Source of the DNA: Sphingomonas sanxanigenens DSM 19645 = NX02
Lineage (GTDB): Bacteria > Pseudomonadota > Alphaproteobacteria > Sphingomonadales > Sphingomonadaceae
Length of the DNA: 64,000 nucleotides
Reading direction: 5' to 3'
NCBI RefSeq assembly: GCF_000512205.2
Contig: NZ_CP006644.1
Coordinates: 3,032,520-3,096,519, forward strand
A program made the translations under genes and the position numbers. The notes under the pieces were generated by a model, which was given only the letters and a program-made list of their open reading frames with translations, made no database searches and was not told the origin of the DNA. The number at the start of each line of letters is the position of its first letter. Position 1 is the first letter of the stretch. Of this stretch, positions 8,005 through 16,748 are shown one piece after another.

Positions 8005-8848
8005 CGATCCTCTCCCCGATCATCCGCCGCGCCGCGGCGGCGCAGCGCGCGGCGACCGCCGCGATCGGCTGTGCGGCCAGCGCATCCGAAAAGACTTCCA
8101 CGCCGAGCGGCGCCGCGGTGCCGGTCCGGCGCAGCGCCGCCATGAACCCGGCAAGGTCGAGCGCGCCCTCGCCCGGCAGCAGCCGGTCATGCACCATCGC
8201 ATGGTCGAGATCGGCCTCGGGCGCCGCCGGCGCGTCGCCGATCTGGATGCTCTTGATCGCCCAGGCGGGCAGCGACGCGAGCAGCCCGAGATCGGGGGTG
8301 CCACGGAAAACGTGCCAGCTATCGACCAGCAGCCCGCCATTCGCGCGCCCCGCTGCCTCGACGATCGGCCACGCCGCGGCGAGATCCGGGATGCAGCCCG
8401 TCGGCACGAACTCCAGCGCGACATGCAGCCCCGCATCCGCCGCGCGGTCGCACAGCAGGGCGAACGCCTCCGTTGCCCGATCCCTGGGGCAATCGACGCC
8501 GCGCAGTTCGGCGACGGTGATGCCGCGCGCGCCGACCGCCTCGGCGATCGCGATCACGTGCGCGCCGGTCGTGCGCTGGAGCAAAGCGTCCAGCCACCCC
8601 GGATTCGGCTTGGTCGGCACGCCGGGCAGCCAGTTGCCGACGATCTCTACCTCGTGGATGAACAGCCCGGCATCGGCGACACGCGTACGCACCTCACCGG
8701 CATCGACGCCCCGCGCCGCCAGCGCCTCCATATCGGCGGCAAACATCGAGATGCCGGCGAAGCCGGCGTCGCGCGCGGGGGCCAGCCGGTCGAAGAAGGG
8801 CACGGCCTGCACCGTCCCCGCCGAAAGGATCAGCGCGTCAGGGCTCAT
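7997..8848 (-). CDS. TIM-barrel sugar phosphate isomerase/epimerase family protein
   Basis: The 283-residue protein fits the xylose isomerase-like TIM-barrel superfamily (AP endonuclease 2 family). Metal-ligand type positions are seen in ALEFVPTGCIPD (Glu), LLVDSWHVFRG (Asp, His), SIQIGDAP and GVEVFSD (Glu) in the order expected along the barrel. Members bind a divalent metal and isomerise, epimerise or eliminate sugars and related polyols; the substrate here is unknown. It overlaps the VOC gene upstream and the Gfo/Idh gene downstream by a few bases each, so all three belong to one operon and probably to one short pathway. Confidence 0.8.
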   Translation of the reverse strand: MSPDALILSAGTVQAVPFFDRLAPARDAGFAGISMFAADMEALAARGVDAGEVRTRVADAGLFIHEVEIVGNWLPGVPTKPNPGWLDALLQRTTGAHVIAIAEAVGARGITVAELRGVDCPRDRATEAFALLCDRAADAGLHVALEFVPTGCIPDLAAAWPIVEAAGRANGGLLVDSWHVFRGTPDLGLLASLPAWAIKSIQIGDAPAAPEADLDHAMVHDRLLPGEGALDLAGFMAALRRTGTAAPLGVEVFSDALAAQPIAAVAARCAAAARRMIGERIDG

Positions 8849-9245
8849 GGAAATTGAGCTCGAGCAATATGCCGTCGGGATCTATGACGAAAAGCTGGGT
8901 CAGCTCGACCGCATCGATGCGGTGCGCGGTCCAGCCGACGCCCTGCGCGGCGAGCCGCGTCTCGATCGCGTCGCGATCGGTGCAGGCGAGCGCGACATGA
9001 TGCAGCGCGCCCTGCGTGGCCCCGGCCTGCCAGGGCACCGCATCGTCGCTCGGATAGGCGAGCGCCGCCGAGCCGATATGCACCGCGGCATGGTCGCCAT
9101 CGTCGAGCATCCAGCCGCCGCGCGCGCCATCCACATGCCCGGGAAAGGGCTGGAAGCGCATGCCCAGCACATCGCGATAGAAGGCGATGGCGCGTGCCGG
9201 TTCCGCCGTGCGCACATTGACATGGTCGATCGCCGCGATGCCCAT
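8838..9245 (-). CDS. VOC (glyoxalase/dioxygenase fold) protein
   Basis: The 135-residue single-domain protein begins IDHVNVRT and has FYRDVLGM, the two usual marks of a glyoxalase-fold half, then ALHHVALACTD and LFVIDPDGILLEL. The metal-ligand positions His8, His82 and Glu129 are in the places expected for a metal-dependent enzyme. One domain means it must dimerise to form a site. It could be an isomerase, lyase or dioxygenase. Its ATG overlaps the stop of the preceding SDR gene (TGATG), which argues for translational coupling. Confidence 0.8.
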   Translation of the reverse strand: MGIAAIDHVNVRTAEPARAIAFYRDVLGMRFQPFPGHVDGARGGWMLDDGDHAAVHIGSAALAYPSDDAVPWQAGATQGALHHVALACTDRDAIETRLAAQGVGWTAHRIDAVELTQLFVIDPDGILLELNFHEP

Positions 9246-10003
9246 CAGCCGGCCACCGTGAAGCCGCCGTCGATCGGCAGCACCTGCCCCGTGATCCAGG
9301 ACGCCGCCGAACTGGTGAGGAACAGCACCGCGCCGGCGATGTCGGCGGGCTCGCCGAGCCGGCCGAGCGGCGTGCGCGCCAATGTCGGCCCGGTCCATTC
9401 GATCTCGTCGAAGGTGCCCGCGGTCATCCTGCTGCGGGTGAGCCCGGCGGCGACCGCGTTCACGCGAATGCCCTGCCGCGCCCATTCCACCGCGAGCACG
9501 CGGGTGAGGCCGAGCAGCCCGGTTTTCGCCGCGCCATAGCCGGGAATCATGCCGATGCCGAAATAGGAGGTCATCGAGGCAATGCCGACCACCGACGCGC
9601 CGCCGGCGCGCTTGCTCTGCGCCAACGCCCCGCGGCAGCCATGCGCCATGCGATAGGCGGCGGTCAGGTGCATCGCCAGCGAGCGTTCGAAGATCGCCGG
9701 ATCCCATTCGTCGAGCCCGAGCGATCCGAGGGCAAGGCCGGCATTGTTGACGAGGATATCGAGTTCGCTCTGCGCAGCGGCAACCTCGGCGATCTGGTCG
9801 CGGTCCTCCACGTCGAGTTGCCGGTATCGAAAGCCCGACAGATCCTCGTCATATTCGGCGGCGTCGCCGCGCGTTCCGGTGATCGTCACCACCGCGCCCG
9901 CCTCGGCATAATCACGCGCGATTTCCGCGCCGATGCCGCTCGTGCCGCCCGTCACCAGCACATGCGCGCCGGCAAAATCGTAACGGAGATCGCTCCAGCC
10001 CAT
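9245..10003 (-). CDS. SDR family oxidoreductase
   Basis: A classical short-chain dehydrogenase of 252 residues: TGGTSGIG cofactor motif at about 18-25, NNAG near 87, catalytic Ser-Tyr-Lys as ASMTS, YGAAK, then the C-terminal LFLTSSAASWITGQVLPIDGG. The TGTRGDAAEYD segment after beta2 does not decide between NAD and NADP. It oxidises or reduces a hydroxyl/keto group, plausibly on a steroid or sugar intermediate of this cluster. A strong GGCAGGAGG ribosome binding site stands before the start, 12 bases after the DUF1214-like gene. Confidence 0.88.
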   Translation of the reverse strand: MGWSDLRYDFAGAHVLVTGGTSGIGAEIARDYAEAGAVVTITGTRGDAAEYDEDLSGFRYRQLDVEDRDQIAEVAAAQSELDILVNNAGLALGSLGLDEWDPAIFERSLAMHLTAAYRMAHGCRGALAQSKRAGGASVVGIASMTSYFGIGMIPGYGAAKTGLLGLTRVLAVEWARQGIRVNAVAAGLTRSRMTAGTFDEIEWTGPTLARTPLGRLGEPADIAGAVLFLTSSAASWITGQVLPIDGGFTVAG

Positions 10004-10015
10004 CCTCCTGCCCCC

Positions 10016-11233
10016 TCAATCGGTGATTTCGCCGCTCTCGATCGGCGCGGTCGTATCAAGCAGCGCCCGGCCCTTCGCGGCGAGCTCGGCCAGCGGCACG
10101 CGCCACAGGCGGACCGGCGGCGGCTCGCCCTCGGTCTTGATCAACCGCAGGCTCATGCCGCCATGGCGATGGCCATAGGGATCGACATGATTGCCGCCGA
10201 TGCCGGGATCGCTGGCGGCGACGGTGATCAGGATCGCGCCATCCGGTTCGGCAACGGCGCGATACTTCTGCACATGGCCGCCGCCATCCTCATAATTGTC
10301 GAGATTTTCCTGCCAGATGTTGCAGAGCTGGAAGATCCAGTAATCGCAGGGCGTCGGCGTGAAGCGGATCACCAGCGCCTCGTCCGCGGCGCATTCCCAG
10401 GTGCCGAAGCCATGATGGCGATCGGGCACGCCGCCATTGGAGAGATAGACCGCGCGGCTGAAGCGGATGCGGTTGGGGCGCTGGCCCAGATTGTCCTGCC
10501 ACCAGCGCCGCACCAGCGCGGCATAGGCGAGCACCACCTGCGCCGATTTCGCCAGCCCGTCCGCCACGTCGGTGGCGCGGACCGGGCGCGGTTCGGCCCC
10601 GTCGAGCCGCTCGATCCGCATCGTCGGCGCGATCGTTTCCTCCCGCAGATGATAGACGGTGCGGACGAGCAGCCCGACGCAATCCGCGGTGATCGGCAGC
10701 CATGCGACGTCGCCCGCCGGCCTGTGCTGCGAGACGATGATCTCGAAATCGCCATTGCCCGCGAAGCGGATCGCGTCGCTCTGGAGGAAGCCGGTGGTGG
10801 TCAGGGTCGCGGGATCGAAGTCGGCGAGCCCCGCCTCGCCGCGCCCCGCCCAGTCCTGCGCGCCGGGCGCCACCGGTTGCGGCGCGCGCCAGCTCGCGAT
10901 GACAAAATAGGGGATCGTGCCGCGATTGCCGGTGATGCGATAAGCGTGGCGGCCGTCGACGAACTCGGCGAGCAGATGATCCTGGTCCGGCGACTGGAAG
11001 TTGATCGCCTGCCGCCACGGCGTGTCGCGCAGCCGCGGCCGTTCGGGCTCGCAATTCTCGACGAAACGCTCGAAGCCGTTTCGCATGAGCCGGGTGACGA
11101 ACCGATACCATTCGGCCCGATCGAGATCGTCGACCTCGTCGCCGAACCGCTCGATCATCCGCGCGGCCACGCGAACGGTTTCCAGATAATCCTCGAATGC
11201 GCGGCCCGAGAGCAGCCGGTCGGCGCCGCTCAC
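10016..11233 (-). CDS. DUF1214-like protein
   Basis: The 405-residue protein has no signal peptide. It resembles cytoplasmic DUF1214 proteins found in sphingomonad and mycobacterial catabolic clusters: the first half carries FQSPDQDHLLAEFVDGRHAYRITG and the second half FTPTPCDYWIFQLCNIWQENLDN and VAASDPGIGGNHVDPYGHRHG, which are typical conserved segments. The biochemical role of this family is not established. It overlaps the sulfotransferase gene by four bases (ATGA) and always-together placement suggests both act on the same compound. I offer no function. Confidence 0.65.
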   Translation of the reverse strand: MSGADRLLSGRAFEDYLETVRVAARMIERFGDEVDDLDRAEWYRFVTRLMRNGFERFVENCEPERPRLRDTPWRQAINFQSPDQDHLLAEFVDGRHAYRITGNRGTIPYFVIASWRAPQPVAPGAQDWAGRGEAGLADFDPATLTTTGFLQSDAIRFAGNGDFEIIVSQHRPAGDVAWLPITADCVGLLVRTVYHLREETIAPTMRIERLDGAEPRPVRATDVADGLAKSAQVVLAYAALVRRWWQDNLGQRPNRIRFSRAVYLSNGGVPDRHHGFGTWECAADEALVIRFTPTPCDYWIFQLCNIWQENLDNYEDGGGHVQKYRAVAEPDGAILITVAASDPGIGGNHVDPYGHRHGGMSLRLIKTEGEPPPVRLWRVPLAELAAKGRALLDTTAPIESGEITD

Positions 11234-12483
11234 GTCCGTTCCCCCGTCACCCGCTCGCGCGCGACCGGGAAGCGATCATAGTAAAAGCCGAAGCGCTCGC
11301 GCAGCGCGCCGATGTCGATGCCGAAATCGCCGATCAGGTCGTAGACGACGCGGCCATGCTTGTTGCGCGGATTGGCGGCAAGGAAGGCGTCGATCCGCGC
11401 CTCCGCCTCGGGCGTCATCTCCAGCCCCGCCATCGCATAGACCCGCGCGACGGTCGCCTTCTGGTCGGCCATATATTCGTGGAAGAGAATGTCGATCGAT
11501 TGCGCCGCCGGGATCGCATCCCGATCCCGCACGCAGCGGCGCAACAGCGCCTCGATGCGGTCGATCCACCAGGCGGCGAGCGCGGGCAGATCCTGGCGCT
11601 TGCGGCGGATGCGGTCGCCATAGGCGATCATCGTGATCGCCGATTGCAGCACAGCCACCGGATCGCGATGCGTGATCGGCACAATCGCGCTGGGGTGCAC
11701 CGCGATCAGCGCCGGCAGGTTTTCCATGTGCGGCGGCGATTTCACCACCCAGCGGCGCGGCCCCTTCAGCCAGGTCAGCGCCTGCATCATGCGTTTGGCA
11801 TAGGCATAATGCGGCGTCTGATCCGCGGTCAGATAATGATCGCGCCATGCCGTCGGCCGGCTCAGCCATTCGGGAAGGTAGGACGAGAAATCCGGGCCCT
11901 GCAGCTCGATATCCTCATGGACATGCTCGGGCGCCATCTCATGCATCGCCGGCATCAGCGGCAGCGTCTCCTCGAACGCGCCCCACATCGCCGCAGTGCG
12001 GACATAGCGCGGATCGGGCGTGCCCTGGTCCTCCGGCGCGGGGATCGGCTCCATCGTCTCCCACAGGGGCGTCGAGCGCAGCCGCGGGTCCGCCGCGAGG
12101 ATGTTGACGAGATGCGTCGTGCCCGATCGCGGCAGCCCGGCGACCATGATCGGCCGGTCGATGGCGATCTGCCCGATCTCGGAGTGGCGGCGCAGCAGAT
12201 CCTCCAGCCGGAGCCGGGTGGAGGCGTAGCGCACGCATTCGCCGAACACCGTCGCGCGACCGAGATCGGTCAGGTCGGCATCGGCATCGAAGCTGGCGAG
12301 CCACAGGCCCAGCCGTTGGCGGAAATCGTCGGCGCCGAAATCGTCGAGGCCGGTGCCGGCGCGCGCCGCCGCGAGCACCGCTTCGACGTCGAAGCGCACC
12401 GGCGGCGCCCCCGCGATCGCGGCGCGCTGCCGTTCGGTCAGGCGCGGCTCGGCGAGGTCGTCGATATGGATCGCGTCAGGCAT
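11230..12483 (-). CDS. sulfotransferase family protein
   Basis: The 417-residue protein carries the 5'-phosphosulfate binding loop GLPRSGTTHL at residues 116-125 and a second PAPS-contact region VPITHRDPVAVLQS with the usual Arg/Ser pattern; KSPPHMENLPAL precedes it. It is of the bacterial Sulfotransfer-3 type, which moves sulfate from PAPS to a hydroxyl group. In a steroid cluster it could sulfate a sterol-type hydroxyl, or it could work on a conjugate carrier; some family members in catabolic clusters may have lost transferase activity. The start overlaps the stop of the Zn-dehydrogenase gene by eight bases. Confidence 0.82.
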   Translation of the reverse strand: MPDAIHIDDLAEPRLTERQRAAIAGAPPVRFDVEAVLAAARAGTGLDDFGADDFRQRLGLWLASFDADADLTDLGRATVFGECVRYASTRLRLEDLLRRHSEIGQIAIDRPIMVAGLPRSGTTHLVNILAADPRLRSTPLWETMEPIPAPEDQGTPDPRYVRTAAMWGAFEETLPLMPAMHEMAPEHVHEDIELQGPDFSSYLPEWLSRPTAWRDHYLTADQTPHYAYAKRMMQALTWLKGPRRWVVKSPPHMENLPALIAVHPSAIVPITHRDPVAVLQSAITMIAYGDRIRRKRQDLPALAAWWIDRIEALLRRCVRDRDAIPAAQSIDILFHEYMADQKATVARVYAMAGLEMTPEAEARIDAFLAANPRNKHGRVVYDLIGDFGIDIGALRERFGFYYDRFPVARERVTGERT

Positions 12484-13504
12484 CGCAACTCACCATGATC
12501 TTGGCCGATCCGGCGCGGTCGCGCGCTGCGGCGAGCGCATCGTCGAACCGGCTGAGCGGCACGCGATGGCTGATGAAGGCATCGGCATCGAAGCCGGGTT
12601 CGGACAGCGCGGCGATCACCTCCGGAAACTCGTCCGGATAGGCCATCGAGGTGATGAAGCTCATCTCCTTGCCCAGCGCCATCTTCCAGTCGATCGCGAC
12701 CGGCGCGTGGTGGACCGCGACCATCACGACGCGCGCGTGGAACGGCGCCAGCGCGACGATGCCGGGCAGCACCGCTGGACCGCCCGCCGCCTCGTAGAAC
12801 AAGGTGGTGCCTACCGTCGGCCAGCCGAACAGGTCGGCGCGGCCATGCGCATCGCCGAGCGCTTCGGCGACATCCTCGTGCGAGGCATCGATGCAGAGAT
12901 CGGCCCCCAGCCGCGCGGCGCGCGCCAGCCGTCCCGCGGACAGATCGACCGCCGCGACATGGCGAACGCCCATACGCTTGAGAAAGAAGACGATGCCGAG
13001 CCCGATCGGCCCGGCGCCGTAGACCGCCACCTTGTCCGCCGGCGTCGCACCGCCGCGCCGCACCGCATGCAGCGCCACCGCGAGCGGTTCGGCCAGCGCC
13101 GCCGCGTCCCAGCCGACATGATCGGGGATCGGGTGGATGCTGCCGCCGACCGTGGCATCGGCAACGCACAGCAGCGGCGCAAACGCGCCTTCGGGTGCGC
13201 CGGCGCCGATGCCGTTGCCATCGCCCATCGGATTGACGATCACGCGCGTGCCCACCGCGATGCCGCGCACCGCAGATCCGACCGCCTCGATGGTGCCCGC
13301 CAGTTCGTGGCCGATGCCGAACGGTTCGGTCGCCGGCGCAGCGACGCCGCCCGTTTCGATATAGCCGAGATCGGATCCGCACAGGCCGCAACGCGCGACG
13401 CGAACCAGCACATCGGTGGGTCCGCAGCGGGGAATCGCGACATCGTCGAGCGAGACCGCCCCCGGTCCGTGCACCCTGACCATCTTCATGGTTCCGGCGT
13501 CCAT
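12476..13504 (-). CDS. zinc-type alcohol dehydrogenase (MDR family)
   Basis: First gene of the leftward operon. The 342-residue product has the catalytic zinc region RCGLCGSD and GIGHELAG, and the nucleotide-binding AVYGAGPIGLGIVFFLKR. The lobe that in classical alcohol dehydrogenases holds four structural-zinc cysteines is here NPMGDGNGIGAGAPEG, so the structural zinc is missing. It probably oxidises a secondary alcohol with NAD. The start at 13504 was chosen because GGGAGAGGG lies just upstream; a longer frame to 13558 has no support. Confidence 0.85.
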   Translation of the reverse strand: MDAGTMKMVRVHGPGAVSLDDVAIPRCGPTDVLVRVARCGLCGSDLGYIETGGVAAPATEPFGIGHELAGTIEAVGSAVRGIAVGTRVIVNPMGDGNGIGAGAPEGAFAPLLCVADATVGGSIHPIPDHVGWDAAALAEPLAVALHAVRRGGATPADKVAVYGAGPIGLGIVFFLKRMGVRHVAAVDLSAGRLARAARLGADLCIDASHEDVAEALGDAHGRADLFGWPTVGTTLFYEAAGGPAVLPGIVALAPFHARVVMVAVHHAPVAIDWKMALGKEMSFITSMAYPDEFPEVIAALSEPGFDADAFISHRVPLSRFDDALAAARDRAGSAKIMVSCDA

Positions 13505-13740
13505 ACCCTCTCCCTTGCCGGCGGTTGTTCCGCGTTGCGCCGAGATTAGTCCGCGCACGCCATGGCTGGCAAGGCCATAACCGCGATCATTCTTCGCGTC
13601 ACGCGGCCAAAACGGGTTTCAGATAACGATGTGCGTATCAGATTGCGCATTTTTTCACGTGAAGCGCTTGAAAGGTCGCAGACGTGCCGATAGGTGTGGG
13701 GCAACGGAAAGCAGATTTCAGGGGAGGGACGCTGGGCACT
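13505..13740. promoter_or_regulatory. divergent control region of the steroid operons
   Basis: This 236-base gap separates the two operons and must hold both promoters. It contains the AT-richer stretch around 13615-13665 with two TGCGYA boxes (about 13632 and 13644) and a TTTTTTCACGTGAA segment containing the palindrome TTCACGTGAA (13654-13663). TTGAAA at 13668 is a possible -35 for the rightward operon but no good -10 follows. A strong GGGGAGGGA binding site (13721-13729) serves the dioxygenase start. No regulator gene lies in the cluster, so the controlling protein is encoded elsewhere. Confidence 0.5.
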
Positions 13741-14634
13741 ATGGGGGTAAGATCTCTCGCCTATATCCGCGTCGAATCGCGGGATCTCGAAGCGTGGAGA
13801 CGCTTCGGGGAACAGGTGGTCGGCGCCGCCGTCGCCCCGGGTTCGGATGACGATGTGCTGCTGCTCAGGCTCGATGGCCGCCCCTGGCGGTTCCGCATCG
13901 AGAAGGGTGATCAGGACCGCTATCTGTGCGCAGGGCTGGAATGCCCGAGCGAGGCCGAATGGCAGCAGGCGATCGATCGCCTGCGCGGTGCCGGCGTGGC
14001 GGTCGCCGAGGGCGATACCGAGGGCGCCAGGCTGCGCCACGTGCGCGGCTATGTGACGCTCGACGATCCCGCCGGCAACATGATCGAACTGGTGTGGGGC
14101 AATATCGTCGCGGGGACGCCGTTCGTGTCGCCGGTGGGCGTGCCCGCCTTCATCACCGGGGAGATGGGCTTCGGCCATGTCGTGCTGCCCACGACCTGCT
14201 ATGATGCCACCCGCAGCTTCTACAAGGATCTGCTGGGCTTCGGTGACAGCGACGAGATGCGCGTCCATTTCCCCGGCGGCCCCGAACAGGGCCTGGGCAT
14301 GAGCTTCATGCACGCCGCCGGGCCGCGCCATCACACGGTGGCGGTGGGCGAGTTCCCCGCGCCCACCGGGCTGATCCATACGATGGTGGAGGTGCCGACG
14401 ATCGACGATGTCGGCATGGCGCTGGATCGCGCGGTTGCCGCCGGCGTCCACATCTCGTCCTCGCTCGGGCGGCACACCAACGACAAGATGATCAGCTTTT
14501 ACATGCGCAGTCCAACCGGATTCGACATCGAATTCGGCTGTGGCGGTGAACAGACTGATGATTGGACCAAAGTGACGCCGACCTTCACGATCAAGGAAGA
14601 TCTGTGGGGCCACAAATGGGATTTCGGCGGATGA
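13741..14634 (+). CDS. hsaC: type I extradiol dioxygenase, HsaC/BphC-like
   Basis: The 297-residue two-domain vicinal-oxygen-chelate protein matches catechol dioxygenases such as HsaC, TesB and BphC. The catalytic C-terminal domain has the full iron triad: His146 (GFGHVVLP), His213 (LIHTMVEV) and Glu264 (FDIEFGCGG). Second-shell residues His198/199, His245 and Tyr254 are also in place. It should cleave a catechol ring by meta-fission; in the steroid pathway that is 3,4-DHSA (ring A). Because the neighbours are ring C/D genes, another catecholic substrate is possible. It opens the rightward operon and its stop overlaps ipdA by four bases. Confidence 0.75.
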   Translation: MGVRSLAYIRVESRDLEAWRRFGEQVVGAAVAPGSDDDVLLLRLDGRPWRFRIEKGDQDRYLCAGLECPSEAEWQQAIDRLRGAGVAVAEGDTEGARLRHVRGYVTLDDPAGNMIELVWGNIVAGTPFVSPVGVPAFITGEMGFGHVVLPTTCYDATRSFYKDLLGFGDSDEMRVHFPGGPEQGLGMSFMHAAGPRHHTVAVGEFPAPTGLIHTMVEVPTIDDVGMALDRAVAAGVHISSSLGRHTNDKMISFYMRSPTGFDIEFGCGGEQTDDWTKVTPTFTIKEDLWGHKWDFGG

Positions 14635-15518
14635 GTGCTGGACTGGACAAGAGGATCAGCGCCGCGGCGATGGTCGCGCAGCTTGCCGACGGGATGACCA
14701 TCGGCATCGGCGGCTGGGGCCCGCGGCGCAAGCCGATGGCGCTGGTCCGCGCGATCCTGCGCAGCGAGCTCAAGGATCTAACCGTCGTCGCCTATGGCGG
14801 GCCCGAAGTCGGCATGCTGCTGGCGGCGGGCAAGATCCGCAAGCTCGTCTACGGCTTCGTCTCGATGGACGCGATCCCGGCGGATCCCTTCTTCCGCCAG
14901 GCGCGGCAGGCGGGCACGCTCGATGCCCGCGAGCTGGACGAAGGGTTGCTGCAATGGGGGCTGCGCGCCGCCGCGATGCGCGTGCCCTTTCTCCCGACCC
15001 GTACCGGGCTCGGCTCGGACGTGCTGGCGGTCAATCCGGATTTCCGGACGGTCGCCTCCCCCTATGACGATGGCGAGGTGCTGCTGGCGATGCCGGCGCT
15101 GAAGCTCGACGTCGCATTGCTGCACGCGACCAAGGCGGACCGGATGGGCAACACGCTGACGCAGGGGCCCGATCCCTTCTTCGACGAGCATTTCGCCCGC
15201 GCGGCGGACCGCTGCTTCGTCAGCGCCGACGAGGTGGTCGATACGCTCGTGCTCGATGGTGCGACCGCGAAGGACAATCTCTACGAGCGCTGCTTCGTGA
15301 GCGGGGTGATCGAGACGCGCTTCGGCGCGCATCCCACCACCAACCCGCCGCACCATGGCTGGGATTTCAAGGCGATGAAGGCCTATGCGGCCGCGGCCGA
15401 TGCCGAGGGCGGCTGGGCCGCCTATCGCCGCGACATCATCGGCGAGGATGAGGCCGGCTATGTCGACCGGGTCGGCGGCGCGGAGGCGATCGCCGCCCTG
15501 CCCCTGCCGGTCTTCTGA
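14631..15518 (+). CDS. ipdA: ring-C hydrolase alpha subunit IpdA
   Basis: IpdAB is a CoA-transferase-like enzyme that hydrolyses the last steroid ring (ring C) of COCHEA-CoA. This 295-residue alpha subunit reads closely like IpdA of Mycobacterium (Rv3551): MTIGIGGWGPRRKPMALVRAILRS near residue 22, TVVAYGGPEVG, YGFVSMD, ELDEGLLQWGL, and RAGLGSDV-type segments line up. The ELDEG stretch (101-105) covers the region of the glutamate reported as essential in IpdA. It is longer than a typical 3-oxoacid CoA-transferase subunit but of normal IpdA length. Its ATG overlaps the dioxygenase stop; ipdB follows after ten bases. Confidence 0.9.
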   Translation: MSAGLDKRISAAAMVAQLADGMTIGIGGWGPRRKPMALVRAILRSELKDLTVVAYGGPEVGMLLAAGKIRKLVYGFVSMDAIPADPFFRQARQAGTLDARELDEGLLQWGLRAAAMRVPFLPTRTGLGSDVLAVNPDFRTVASPYDDGEVLLAMPALKLDVALLHATKADRMGNTLTQGPDPFFDEHFARAADRCFVSADEVVDTLVLDGATAKDNLYERCFVSGVIETRFGAHPTTNPPHHGWDFKAMKAYAAAADAEGGWAAYRRDIIGEDEAGYVDRVGGAEAIAALPLPVF

Positions 15519-15528
15519 GGACCAGGGC

Positions 15529-16314
15529 ATGACCACCGACTATACTTTGGCGGAACTCGCCATCAACGCCTGCGCGGATGCGTTCCGCGGCAATGGCGAA
15601 GTGCTTGCCTCGGGCATCGGCACCTTGCCCCGTCTCGGCGCCGGGCTCGCCAGGCTGACGCACAGCCCCGAACTGATGATGACCGATGGCGAGGCCTATC
15701 TGATCGAGGATCCGATCCCGCTCGGGCCCCGCGCCGCGCCGCCGCCGCTTTCCGGCTATATGTCTTACGCCCGCGTGTTCGACATCGTCTGGTCCGGCAG
15801 GCGCCATGTGATCATCGGTCCGCTGCAGATCGACCGCTGGGGGCAGACCAACCTCTCCGGCGTCGGCGACTATGCGAAGCCCAAGATCGCGATGCTCGGC
15901 ATGCGCGGGCTGCCGGGCAACAGCGCCAACCACATCAATTCGATGTTCGTGCCCAACCATTCGAAGCGCGTGTTCGTCGAGGGCGAGGTCGATATCGTCG
16001 GCGGCGTCGGCTACAACCCGGCACGCTGGCAGAAAGGCATGAACGACAGCGCGGTCGATATCCGCCGCGTCGTCACCAATCTGTGCGTGCTCGATTTCGA
16101 AGGCCCCGATCACGCGCCGCGCGTCCGCTCGCTGCATCCCGGCGTCAGTTTCGAGGAGGTGCAGGCGGCGACCGGCTTTCCGCTGATCCGCCCCGACGAT
16201 CTGGGAGACACGCCCGCGCCCGACGCGGATGCGCTGGCGATCATCGCGCGGCTCGATCCGAAGAACATGCGCGCGGCGGTGTTCAAGGATAATCCGCCGG
16301 GGAGGCGTGCATGA
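15529..16314 (+). CDS. ipdB: ring-C hydrolase beta subunit IpdB
   Basis: The 261-residue beta partner of IpdA. Conserved stretches shared with Rv3552 are LARLTHSPELMMTDGEAYL near 38, SYARVFDIVWSGRRHVIIGPLQIDRWGQTN, MRGLPGNSANHINSMFVPNHSKRVFVE, and the tail VVTNLCVLDFEGPDHAPRVRSLHPGV. The usual catalytic glutamate motif of CoA transferases (SENG) is absent, as in IpdB. A GAGG-type site stands before ATG 15529. Its stop overlaps the start of the DUF35 gene. With IpdA it acts late in the pathway, after EchA20 has opened ring D. Confidence 0.9.
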   Translation: MTTDYTLAELAINACADAFRGNGEVLASGIGTLPRLGAGLARLTHSPELMMTDGEAYLIEDPIPLGPRAAPPPLSGYMSYARVFDIVWSGRRHVIIGPLQIDRWGQTNLSGVGDYAKPKIAMLGMRGLPGNSANHINSMFVPNHSKRVFVEGEVDIVGGVGYNPARWQKGMNDSAVDIRRVVTNLCVLDFEGPDHAPRVRSLHPGVSFEEVQAATGFPLIRPDDLGDTPAPDADALAIIARLDPKNMRAAVFKDNPPGRRA

Positions 16315-16748
16315 GCGAACCGCAGCCCGTTCTCGACGGCTGGTTCACCACCGGAGATGCGCCACATCTGATCGGCACGCGCTGTTCGGCGTGCGGCAGC
16401 TATTACTTCCCGAAGCAGGACGATTATTGCCGCAACCCGGCGTGCGAAAGCACGCAGTTCGAGACGGTCGAGCTGTCGCGGACCGGCACGCTCTGGTCCT
16501 TCACCAACGCCTGCTACACGCCGCCCGAACCCTATATCGCGGCCGAGCCCTTCGTGCCCTACGCGATCGCCGCGGTGGAGCTCGAGCGCGAGAAGATGAT
16601 CGTGCTCGGCCAGGTCGTCGAGGGCGTCGGCGTCGAGCAGTTGAGGGCCGGGCTGGCGATGGAACTGGTGGTCGAGACGATCCCCGATCGCATCGCGCCC
16701 GAGGGCAGGCTCGTATGGAAATGGAAGCCGATGGAGGCGCGGTCATGA
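16311..16748 (+). CDS. DUF35 zinc-ribbon/OB-fold protein
   Basis: The 145-residue protein has an N-terminal rubredoxin-like zinc ribbon with Cys25, Cys28, Cys40 and Cys45, then an OB-fold (SRTGTLWSFTNACYTPP... VPYAIAAVELE). DUF35 proteins partner thiolase-like or MaoC-like enzymes, as ChsH2 does with Ltp2 in cholesterol side-chain removal. Here it overlaps by four bases a thiolase-like gene, so the two very likely form one complex. It has no known catalytic residues of its own and may bind the CoA moiety. Confidence 0.85.
   Translation: MSEPQPVLDGWFTTGDAPHLIGTRCSACGSYYFPKQDDYCRNPACESTQFETVELSRTGTLWSFTNACYTPPEPYIAAEPFVPYAIAAVELEREKMIVLGQVVEGVGVEQLRAGLAMELVVETIPDRIAPEGRLVWKWKPMEARS

Noticed and set aside
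13741-14634. A simple glyoxalase annotation for the dioxygenase-like gene
   Set aside because: The length (two VOC modules), the full His-His-Glu triad and second-shell His/Tyr residues fit extradiol dioxygenases better.
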